The position numbers were made by a program, and so were the translations under genes. The notes below the pieces were generated by a model, which did no database searches, was not told where the DNA came from, and saw only the letters and a list, made by a program, of their open reading frames with translations. Of a stretch of 64,000 nucleotides of DNA, positions 17,029 to 23,918 are shown piece by piece (position 1 is the stretch's first letter; each line of letters opens with the position of its first letter). The DNA comes from CAZJRB01 sp964547995 (GTDB lineage Bacteria; Planctomycetota; Planctomycetia; Pirellulales; Thermoguttaceae), in assembly GCA_964547995.1 (NCBI GenBank), contig CAZJRB010000007.1:1-64000 (forward strand), in the 5' to 3' direction.

Positions 17029-18336
17029 ATGGCTGCTGCCGACACGAAACACGATGGACAACTGCTCGCCGAATTCGTCGCCTCGCGCAACGAACAACCC
17101 TTCGAGGAGGTGGTTCGGCGCCATGGGACCATGGTGTTCAACGCGTGTTATCGCATCCTCGAAGACCGCGACGACGCCGAGGACGCCGCCCAGGCGGTGT
17201 TCCTGACGCTCAGCCACAAGGCGTCCGGGTTGACGGGCCGGAAATCGGTCGCCGGATGGTTGCACCACGTTGCGCGGAATGTTGCACGTAATGCGAAACG
17301 GGCCAACGAGTTGCGGCGACGCCGGGAGCGGGAGGCCGGTATCATGACACACGATCCATCCGCCATGACCGACAGGGCAAGGGCCGATCTGCGGGCGGAG
17401 ATCGACGACGCCGTCGAATCGCTCCCCGCCAAGTATCGCCTGCCGGTCGTGCTGTTTCACCTGGAAGGACATTCGCTGGACGAGACGGCCGACCTGCTCG
17501 AATCGAACAGGGGGACGGTCGGCTCCCGGCTTGCCCGCGGACGCGAGATGCTCCGCGAGCGTCTCTTGCGTCGGGGCGTGGTGGTCCCCGTCGTCGGGCT
17601 TGTCGGCTGGCTGTCGCAGGAGGGCTGTGCGGCGGCCGCGCCCGTTGCGTTTGCCGAAACCACGGCGAAGGCGGCGGGCCTGATCGCGGCAGGGGAGGCC
17701 GCCGGAGGCCTCGTTTCGGCCCAGTCGGCCGCCCTGACCCAAGGGGCGCTCCACATGCTCTTCATGGCCAAGATGAAAGCGCTGGGGACCGTACTGGCCG
17801 CCTCGCTGGTTGCGATGATCGTCCTGGGCGGCATCACCTCGGCGGCGTTGTCTTCGGGTCCCTCCCCGCAGGCGAAGGCTGCGACGGAGGCCCTCCCGCC
17901 GGGTGAAGTTGTACCGGAACCCGCCGTGCCGGTTGGTGATACGCAGCCGGTCGATACAGAACCCGCGAATACGAAACCCGCCGGTAGTCCGGAGCCAGAA
18001 CCGCCGCGGCGGGTCCTGGGCAAGATCGAGGCCGGGCAACCGACCTATCGCCACAGGCCCCACGAGGCCTGGCAGGACAAGGGGCGCGTGGTGGGACGCC
18101 TTCGGAATGCCCCGCCCTGCGAGATCGACGTGTTAGACCCGTCGGGCAACATCGTCAAGTCGGCGAGGGTCGAAAGCGGGTCGGACGCCTACGAACTCGA
18201 GTGGCTTGCGCCCGGCATCTACACGTTTCACGTCAGCGCGAAGGAATATCACCCTCTCATATTGGAAGGGCTTGAAGTCAGGGCGCGCCACGACCTTTTT
18301 ATGGACCTGGAGTTTACTCCCGCCGGCGCCCGGTAG
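17029..18336 (+). CDS. ECF sigma factor with membrane helix and C-terminal beta domain
   Basis: 435 residues. Sigma region 2 spans about residues 20-90 (FEEVVRRHGTMVFNACYRIL, DAEDAAQAVFLTL, WLHHVARN) and region 4 about 128-182 (LPAKYRLPVVLFHLEGHSLDETADLL, then a helix-turn-helix). The long extension follows planctomycete-specific ECF architecture: an Ala-rich linker at about 195-250, a probable transmembrane helix at about 258-282 (VLAASLVAMIVLGG), and a Pro-rich spacer. Residues 331-435 form a beta domain nearly identical in pattern to two domains of the next protein (378-480 and 491-594 there). No separate anti-sigma gene is visible. The inferred topology puts the sigma domains in the cytoplasm and the beta domain beyond the membrane. 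The downstream gene starts 69 bases later. Confidence 0.88.
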   Translation: MAAADTKHDGQLLAEFVASRNEQPFEEVVRRHGTMVFNACYRILEDRDDAEDAAQAVFLTLSHKASGLTGRKSVAGWLHHVARNVARNAKRANELRRRREREAGIMTHDPSAMTDRARADLRAEIDDAVESLPAKYRLPVVLFHLEGHSLDETADLLESNRGTVGSRLARGREMLRERLLRRGVVVPVVGLVGWLSQEGCAAAAPVAFAETTAKAAGLIAAGEAAGGLVSAQSAALTQGALHMLFMAKMKALGTVLAASLVAMIVLGGITSAALSSGPSPQAKAATEALPPGEVVPEPAVPVGDTQPVDTEPANTKPAGSPEPEPPRRVLGKIEAGQPTYRHRPHEAWQDKGRVVGRLRNAPPCEIDVLDPSGNIVKSARVESGSDAYELEWLAPGIYTFHVSAKEYHPLILEGLEVRARHDLFMDLEFTPAGAR

Positions 18337-18404
18337 GGCCTACCCGGCATGAAGGCAAGGAGACCTTTCTATTCACTCGAACACCTCGAATCAGGAGAAG
18401 AACG

Positions 18405-20189
18405 ATGTCAGACACGTTGGTCAAATCACGCTCGAAACGGGACGACGTTTGCCGCAAGGTGCTTGCCGCGTGGATCGTGGTGCTGCCGATTGCCGGCGGG
18501 TGGATCGGTGGTGCAGCGGCGCAAGGCGAAAATCCCCAAGCGAAGTCGAAACAGCCGGTGCCTTCCCCGGCGGTCCAGGCCGAGGTTGCCAAGAAGCTTG
18601 GCGAAATCTTCGACTTCGACGCGGCCAAGAAGCCGGAACAGCAGGTCGCGCTGGCAAAGGAACTGTTCGGTCTGAGCCGGGAGTCGGGTAACAATCCCAG
18701 CGAGCAATTCGTCCTGTTGCGTAAGGCGATGGAGCTGGCCTGCGACGGGGGGGACGCCGGCCTGATGATCCGGGCGATCAACGCCGTCGGGGACCGGTTC
18801 GACACGAACGCGATGGACGTCAAGGTCACGATGCTTCAGAAGTTCGCCCGGGACGCCAGGACGCCGGAAAAGATTGCCTCGCTGATGGAATGCTCGGATG
18901 GGGTGTTCGAGCAGGCCATGAATGCCCATCGTTACGATGCGGCGCGGGAACTGACCGAGGCGCTCTACGCGGCCGCCCAGCGGCCCGCCGGATCGAAGTA
19001 TCGAAAACGGCTGGCGGAAGGGCGTACCGAATTGCGCAAGTTGCACCAGCAGTATCAGGAATACAAGAAGGCGGCGGCGGCCATCGAGGCCAACCCGGCC
19101 GACAAGGACGCCATTCTCGCCCTCGGGCGCTGGCGCTGTTTCGTCGAGAACGACTGGGAGCAGGGCCTGTTCCACCTGGTCGAGGGCAACGATGCGGAGT
19201 TGAAGGAGGCCGCGCAGCGGGAATTGAGCGCGGCGTCCGGGTCGGCGGTCGACATTGCCAAGGCCGGCGACGCCTGGTGGGACCTCGCCCAGAAGAAAAA
19301 AGACCGAGAGAAGACGGCGTTGATGCAACATGCGGGCAGTTGTTACGAGAAGGCGCGGGCGCAAGGCATTGGAGGACTGTCGAAAGTCAAGATCGAGAAG
19401 CGGCTGAAGGACCTGGAGGAGACGATGGCTGCTGCGAGGAAGGGCAAGCCGGGCGGCTCGCCGCCGGGGAGACCCTCGCTGGGATTCGCTTCGGCCGCCG
19501 GTGACAAGAAGACCGAGCCGCACCGGCCGGCGGCGGGCAAAATCGAGGCCGGGCGGCCAACGTACCGCCACAAGCCCCACGAGGCCTGGCGGGACAAGGG
19601 ACGCGTAGTAGGACACCTTCGGAACGCCCCCGTGTGTGAAATCGATGCGTTGGATTCCTCGGGTCGCGTCGTCAAGTCGGTAAGGGTTCCCAGCGGGGCC
19701 ACCGTCTACGAGCTTGAGTGGCTCAGGCCGGGCGTCTACACGATCCGTGTCAGCGCGAAAGGATACCAGCCTCTGATACGGAAAGGGGTCGAAGTCAAGG
19801 CTCGCCACGATCTGTTCATGGATTTGGCGTTTAGCACCGCCGGCCAGCCGCCCGGCTCGCACCATCCGGCCATCGCCAAGATCAAGGTCACGAAGCCGAC
19901 GTATCGCCCGAAGGACCACGAGGCCTGGCGGACCAGGGGACGCATCGTCGGACGTCTCCGCAACTCCCCGGTGTGCGAGATCGACGTATTGAACTCGTCG
20001 GGTAAAATCGTCAAGTCGACGAGGGTCCATGCAGGGGCAGGCGCCTACGAACTCGAATGGCTTGCGCCCGGCGCCTATACATTACGTATCAGCGTGAAAG
20101 GATGCCGCCCTCTGGCGTTGCAGGGGCTCCAAGTCAAGGCGCGGCACGACTTGTTCGTGGACCTGGAGTTCATTCCCAAGGGGGAATGA
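18405..20189 (+). CDS. Exported protein with helical repeats and two copies of the sigma-linked beta domain
   Basis: 594 residues; good AGGAGAAG site before the ATG at 18405. A basic N-terminus and hydrophobic segment (about 20-40) form a signal peptide or anchor. Residues 50-350 are mainly helical, TPR-like, and include GDAWWDLAQKKK followed by a CYEKA helix, a motif known from many planctomycete secreted proteins. Two copies of a beta domain of about 103 residues follow, at 378-480 and 491-594, each with PTYR, HEAWR, CEID, YELEWL.PG.YT and KARHDLF.DL. The same domain ends the sigma factor immediately upstream. Its fold resembles small carboxypeptidase-regulatory-type domains, but no enzyme motif is seen. 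Function unknown; a partner or target of the sigma factor is the natural hypothesis. Confidence 0.75.
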   Translation: MSDTLVKSRSKRDDVCRKVLAAWIVVLPIAGGWIGGAAAQGENPQAKSKQPVPSPAVQAEVAKKLGEIFDFDAAKKPEQQVALAKELFGLSRESGNNPSEQFVLLRKAMELACDGGDAGLMIRAINAVGDRFDTNAMDVKVTMLQKFARDARTPEKIASLMECSDGVFEQAMNAHRYDAARELTEALYAAAQRPAGSKYRKRLAEGRTELRKLHQQYQEYKKAAAAIEANPADKDAILALGRWRCFVENDWEQGLFHLVEGNDAELKEAAQRELSAASGSAVDIAKAGDAWWDLAQKKKDREKTALMQHAGSCYEKARAQGIGGLSKVKIEKRLKDLEETMAAARKGKPGGSPPGRPSLGFASAAGDKKTEPHRPAAGKIEAGRPTYRHKPHEAWRDKGRVVGHLRNAPVCEIDALDSSGRVVKSVRVPSGATVYELEWLRPGVYTIRVSAKGYQPLIRKGVEVKARHDLFMDLAFSTAGQPPGSHHPAIAKIKVTKPTYRPKDHEAWRTRGRIVGRLRNSPVCEIDVLNSSGKIVKSTRVHAGAGAYELEWLAPGAYTLRISVKGCRPLALQGLQVKARHDLFVDLEFIPKGE

Positions 20190-20200
20190 GTGCTCTATTG

Positions 20201-20228
20201 TTGACAGTAAAAATTCTGCGGCTATACT
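20201..20228 (+). promoter_or_regulatory. Sigma70-type promoter for the ABC transporter operon
   Basis: A consensus -35 hexamer TTGACA (20201-20206) is separated by 16 bases from TATACT (20223-20228). It lies about 95 bases before the binding-protein start codon and just after the stop of the preceding gene, so it should drive the transporter genes. The leader between it and the ATG shows no obvious operator. Confidence 0.7.
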
Positions 20229-20324
20229 CGGACTTGCCTTGCCCGGACGCGGGGCCGTTTCCCGATTTTCAAGAGTGGGTCAGTGGTGCGTCCGTGTGAT
20301 CCACGTGTCCGAAAGGAAAGATCG

Positions 20325-21278
20325 ATGTTGAACCGATCGAGACTTCGCGTGGGCGTGATGCTGGCCGGTGTGTTGGGGCTTGGGTCGCTGGTGATCGGAT
20401 GTAACCGGGCGGCCGATAACGGCAAGCCCCGCGTTGCCCTGGTGATGAAGTCGCTGGCCAACGAGTTTTTTCTCACCATGACCAAGGGCGCCGAGGCGCA
20501 TCAGCAGGAACATGCGGACGAGTACGCGCTGACCGCGAACGGGATCAAGGACGAGCGGGACTTGAACCAGCAGGTGAAGCTGGTCGAGCAGATGATCGCC
20601 GAGAACGTAGACGCGATCGTCATTGCCCCGGCCGATTCCAAGGCCCTGGTATCGGTCTGCAAGAGGGCGTTGGATAAAGGGATCGTCGTGGTGAACATCG
20701 ACAACAAGCTCGATGCCGGAGTTCTTGCCGAGGAGGGCGTCGAGATTCCGTTTGTCGGGCCGGACAATCGACAGGGTGCGTGCATGGTCGGCGACTACCT
20801 GGCGAAGCAGCTCAAAGCGGGCGATCAGGTCGCCATTCTCGAGGGCATTCCGACGGCATTCAACGCCCAGCAGCGCCTGCTCGGTTTCAAAGACGCGATG
20901 AGCGCAGCCGGCATGGAGGTCGTCGACGTGCAGAGCGGCCAGTGGGAAATGGAAAAGGCCAATGTCGTGGCTGCGGCGATGGTCAACAATTACCCCGACC
21001 TGAAGGCGATCCTCTGTAGCAACGACAGCATGGCGCTGGGTGCCGAGGCGGCAGTAAAGGCCGCCGGAAAGCGCGGAGAGATCCTCATCGTCGGGTTCGA
21101 CAACATTTCCGCCATTCAACAGATGTTGAAGGACGGGCACGTGCTGGCCACCGCCGATCAGCACGCCGATCAGCTTGCGGTCTACGGCATCGAGTTCGCC
21201 CTGAAAATCCTCGGCGGAGAGACACCGGCCGACCAGCAGACCTCGGTCGACCTGATCACCGCCGAGAAGCCGAGGTAG
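20325..21278 (+). CDS. Sugar ABC transporter substrate-binding lipoprotein (RbsB-like)
   Basis: 317 residues from the ATG at 20325, preceded by AAAGGAAAG. The signal peptide ends in a lipobox (LVIGC, Cys26), so the mature protein should be lipid-anchored. The periplasmic-binding-protein type 1 fold is clear: KPRVALVMKSLANEFF, the ENVDAIVIAPADSKALV segment, GPDNRQGACMVGDYL, and ILCSNDSMALGAEAAV near the hinge. Members bind ribose, xylose, rhamnose and other monosaccharides. With L-rhamnose isomerase and rhamnosidase-type genes downstream, L-rhamnose is the likeliest ligand, but this is inferred from context only. The permease starts four bases after its stop. Confidence 0.9.
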   Translation: MLNRSRLRVGVMLAGVLGLGSLVIGCNRAADNGKPRVALVMKSLANEFFLTMTKGAEAHQQEHADEYALTANGIKDERDLNQQVKLVEQMIAENVDAIVIAPADSKALVSVCKRALDKGIVVVNIDNKLDAGVLAEEGVEIPFVGPDNRQGACMVGDYLAKQLKAGDQVAILEGIPTAFNAQQRLLGFKDAMSAAGMEVVDVQSGQWEMEKANVVAAAMVNNYPDLKAILCSNDSMALGAEAAVKAAGKRGEILIVGFDNISAIQQMLKDGHVLATADQHADQLAVYGIEFALKILGGETPADQQTSVDLITAEKPR

Positions 21279-21281
21279 CCG

Positions 21282-22268
21282 ATGGCGGAAGAACCAACGC
21301 CGATCGAAGGCACCCGCACGCACCGGGCCCTGGCCGTGATGGCCGACTACTTGGTCATGCTCGCTGTGCTGGCCGCGCTGGTGCTGGTCTTTTCGATTGC
21401 GAGCAAACGCTTCTTCAACATCTCCACGTTCTCCACGTTGGCCAACCAGATTCCCCACCTGACGGTCATCGCGGTGGGGATGACGTTCGTGCTGATCATC
21501 GCCGGCATCGACCTGTCGGTCGGTTCAGTGATGGCGCTCAGCGGGATGATGCTCGGTATCGCGGTGGTCGACTGGCAGTGGCCCGTCTGGTTGGCGGTTC
21601 CGTTGTGTCTGATCGTCGGCCTGGCGTGCGGGGTGCTCAACGGGGCGATCACCGTGCGCTGGGCCATCCCGTCCTTCATCGTCACGCTGGGGATGATGGA
21701 GGTCGCCCGGGGAAGCGCTTATCTGGTGACCGGTTCCCAGACGAAGCACATCGGCGCGAGGATCGAGTTCGTCGGATCGCCGTTGCCGTGCATCGACGTT
21801 TCCCCCGCGTTTTTCATGGCGATTTTCGTCGTGGTGCTCGGGCAACTGGTCCTCTCGCGGACCGCATTTGGGCGGCACGTGTTCGCCGTGGGAGGGAACC
21901 CGGAAGCCGCCCGGCTGTCGGGCATCCGATTGGGCCGGGTGAGAATGGCCGTGTTTGCCATCTCCGGGCTCCTTGCCGGGCTGGGCGCCTGGTTTTATAC
22001 GGGACATTTGCCGACGGCGGACCCCAATGCCGGCATTTTCCTGGAATTGCGGGCGATCGCGGCGGTCGTGATCGGCGGCACCAGCCTGATGGGCGGACGC
22101 GGCTCCGTCATCCATACGTTTTTCGGCGTGCTGATTATCGCCGTCCTGGACTCGGGGCTCGCTTCGGTTGGCGCTCAGGAACCGGTCAAGCGGGTGGTCA
22201 TCGGCTCGGTCATCATCCTCGCAGTCATCGCCGACACGTACCGGCACCGGCTTCCCGGCCGGCAATGA
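21282..22268 (+). CDS. Sugar ABC transporter permease (RbsC-like)
   Basis: 328 residues with about eight to ten hydrophobic helices. The family signature is seen in GMTFVLIIAGIDLSVGSVMALSG and in the EAA-like cytoplasmic loop AVGGNPEAARLSGIRLGRVR, which contacts the ATPase. It would form the membrane channel for the sugar delivered by the lipoprotein encoded just upstream (four-base spacing). No ATPase gene (RbsA/RhaT type) and no second permease follow; the next gene is convergent rhaA. The ATPase must come from elsewhere, or has been lost. Confidence 0.9.
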   Translation: MAEEPTPIEGTRTHRALAVMADYLVMLAVLAALVLVFSIASKRFFNISTFSTLANQIPHLTVIAVGMTFVLIIAGIDLSVGSVMALSGMMLGIAVVDWQWPVWLAVPLCLIVGLACGVLNGAITVRWAIPSFIVTLGMMEVARGSAYLVTGSQTKHIGARIEFVGSPLPCIDVSPAFFMAIFVVVLGQLVLSRTAFGRHVFAVGGNPEAARLSGIRLGRVRMAVFAISGLLAGLGAWFYTGHLPTADPNAGIFLELRAIAAVVIGGTSLMGGRGSVIHTFFGVLIIAVLDSGLASVGAQEPVKRVVIGSVIILAVIADTYRHRLPGRQ

Positions 22269-22299
22269 ACCACGGCAAGACTGCCCCGTCCGCCGAAGT

Positions 22300-22321
22300 A
22301 GCAGGCACACTCCGTGTGCCG
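22300..22321. repeat. Hairpin repeat GCAGGCACAC-tcc-GTGTGCC
   Basis: The stem GGCACAC (22304-22310) / GTGTGCC (22314-22320) has a three-base loop, between the convergent ends of the permease and rhaA genes. The word recurs with a longer stem at 33144-33170. It may end transcription from both sides, but there is no T-run, so it is listed as a repeat. Confidence 0.65.
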
Positions 22322-22367
22322 TCCGCGACGTTGTCAAAAAACGCACGCCTTGGGGCCGCATCGGACG

Positions 22368-23675
22368 TCACTTCACCAGCTTCCAGCCGTCGGTGCGGTC
22401 TTCCAGGCCGGTTCGTGCCGCCAGAACATCCTTCTCGTATTGTCTGACTTTGTCGAGCCATGCCGGGCCGGCGGGAACGCCGCTCTCGAGGCAGTAGTAA
22501 TCCCACACCGCACCCAGCGGGAGAGTCTTGGCCTCCTCGAGCATTGCCAACCGGGCCGTGAAATCGCCGTTCGTTTCCATTTCTCGAAGTCCTTCGATCG
22601 GTTCGAGCATCGCCGCAAGCAGGGCCTTGATCATACACCGGGTGCCGATCACCCAGGCGGCCACCCGGTTGATGCTCGCGTCGAAGAAGTCGAGCCCGAT
22701 GTGTACGCGGCCGAGGTAGTCGCCGCGGACGAGTTCCCGGGCGATCGCCAGCAACTCGTCGGTGAGCGTCACGACGTGATCGCTGTCCCATCGGACGCCG
22801 CGGCTGACGTGCAGCAGGATTTCGTCAAGGAACGTGAGCACCGACGAAATCTTGTCGGAAATCACTTCCGTGGGATGATAATGTCCCGCATCGAGGCAGA
22901 GCAGTTTCCCGTTGGCCACCGCGTAGCCCAGGTAGAACTCGTGGGAGCCAACGACGTAGCTTTCCGAGCCGATCCCGAAGAGCTTGCTCTCGACGGAATC
23001 GACGTTATGGCTCGGATCGATTTTCTCGCGGAAGACGGCGTCGAGCGATTCCCGGAGGCGCTCCCGCGGTCCCTTGCGATCGACCGGCGTGTCCTTGTAA
23101 CCGTCGGGGATCCATACGTTGGTCACGCACGGCGTGCCGAGCGCTTTGCCGAAGGCCCCGCCGATCTTGCGGCACGCGATGCCGTGCTCAATCCAAAACC
23201 GCCGTATCCCGGCGTCGGGATGCGCCAGCGTGAACCCGCCGTCGGCCTTGGGATGGGAGAAGAACGTGGGATTGAAGTCCAATCCCATGCGATGTTCCTT
23301 CGCCCAGTCGATCCAGTTTTGGAAGTGCGATGCGTCGAGTTCATTGCGGTCGACCTTCTGCCCGCCCGTTTCTGCGTAGCAGGCGTGGAGGTTTAGGCGG
23401 TGGGAACCGGGGATAAGCGACAGGGCCGTGTCGAGATCGGCCCGCAACTCGTCCGGCGTTCGTGCCTTTCCGGGATAGTTGCCCGTGACGGCCAGTCCGC
23501 CACCCAGCTCTTCGCCCACGTTCTCAAACCCCCCCACGTCGTCGCCCTGCCAGCAGTGGAGCGAAATGGGAATCTCCGCAAGCTGCCGCAAGGACGTTTC
23601 GGTATCGACACCAAGTTCGGCATATTGTTCTTTTGCCAGGGCGTATTTCTGTTCGACGCGGGTCAAGTCGGGCAT
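22368..23675 (-). CDS. rhaA: L-rhamnose isomerase
   Basis: 435 residues, close to the 419 of the E. coli enzyme, with recognisable identity along its whole length. It converts L-rhamnose to L-rhamnulose in the cytoplasm. Diagnostic segments include SLHCWQGDDVGGFEN, TGNYPGKART, DFNPTFFSHP, VESKLFGIGSESY, LCLDAGHYHPTE, RWDSDHVV and HIGLDFFDASINR. These carry the metal-binding Glu, Asp and His residues of the TIM-barrel active site. The ATG at 23675 is used. It is convergent with the ABC transporter and lies downstream of two giant glycosidases on the same strand. No rhamnulokinase or rhamnulose-phosphate aldolase is in the window. Confidence 0.95.
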   Translation of the reverse strand: MPDLTRVEQKYALAKEQYAELGVDTETSLRQLAEIPISLHCWQGDDVGGFENVGEELGGGLAVTGNYPGKARTPDELRADLDTALSLIPGSHRLNLHACYAETGGQKVDRNELDASHFQNWIDWAKEHRMGLDFNPTFFSHPKADGGFTLAHPDAGIRRFWIEHGIACRKIGGAFGKALGTPCVTNVWIPDGYKDTPVDRKGPRERLRESLDAVFREKIDPSHNVDSVESKLFGIGSESYVVGSHEFYLGYAVANGKLLCLDAGHYHPTEVISDKISSVLTFLDEILLHVSRGVRWDSDHVVTLTDELLAIARELVRGDYLGRVHIGLDFFDASINRVAAWVIGTRCMIKALLAAMLEPIEGLREMETNGDFTARLAMLEEAKTLPLGAVWDYYCLESGVPAGPAWLDKVRQYEKDVLAARTGLEDRTDGWKLVK

Positions 23676-23735
23676 GATGTCGAGGCCGTTTTATGGGGTA
23701 AGGGGTAACAGTATCGACTTTTGTTCCGCAAAGTG

Positions 23736-23762
23736 AATCCCGCCGGCTTGTCCGGCGGGATT
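23736..23762. repeat. 11-bp perfect hairpin
   Basis: The stem AATCCCGCCGG (23736-23746) / CCGGCGGGATT (23752-23762) has a five-base loop, in the 243-base spacer between the glycosidase stop and the rhaA start. On the minus strand it is not followed by a T-run, so a terminator role is uncertain. Confidence 0.6.
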
Positions 23763-23777
23763 TGCTGATTCGTTTTT

Positions 23778-23897
23778 ATTGCAGAAAGTTGGGTGCCATG
23801 CCCACGCTTGAGTGGGCATGTCGTGAACCCCGCAAGAAACCGCTACATGCCCACGCAAGCGTGGGCATGGCACCCGAAGATCCAACTTTCCGCAACA
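23778..23897. repeat. Nested palindromic repeat element
   Basis: A perfect 20-base inverted repeat (23791-23810 against 23856-23875, starting GGGTGCCATGCCCACG) encloses about 45 bases. Each arm is itself half of a hairpin: CATGCCCAC/GTGGGCATG at 23798-23820 and CATGCCCACGC/GCGTGGGCATG at 23846-23869. Outside, TTGCAGAAAGTTG (left) and CAACTTTCCGCAA (right) also pair with one mismatch. This is typical of a dispersed palindromic unit or a small MITE. Confidence 0.85.
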
Positions 23898-23918
23898 GGT
23901 ACTAATTCTAACGGGGTG

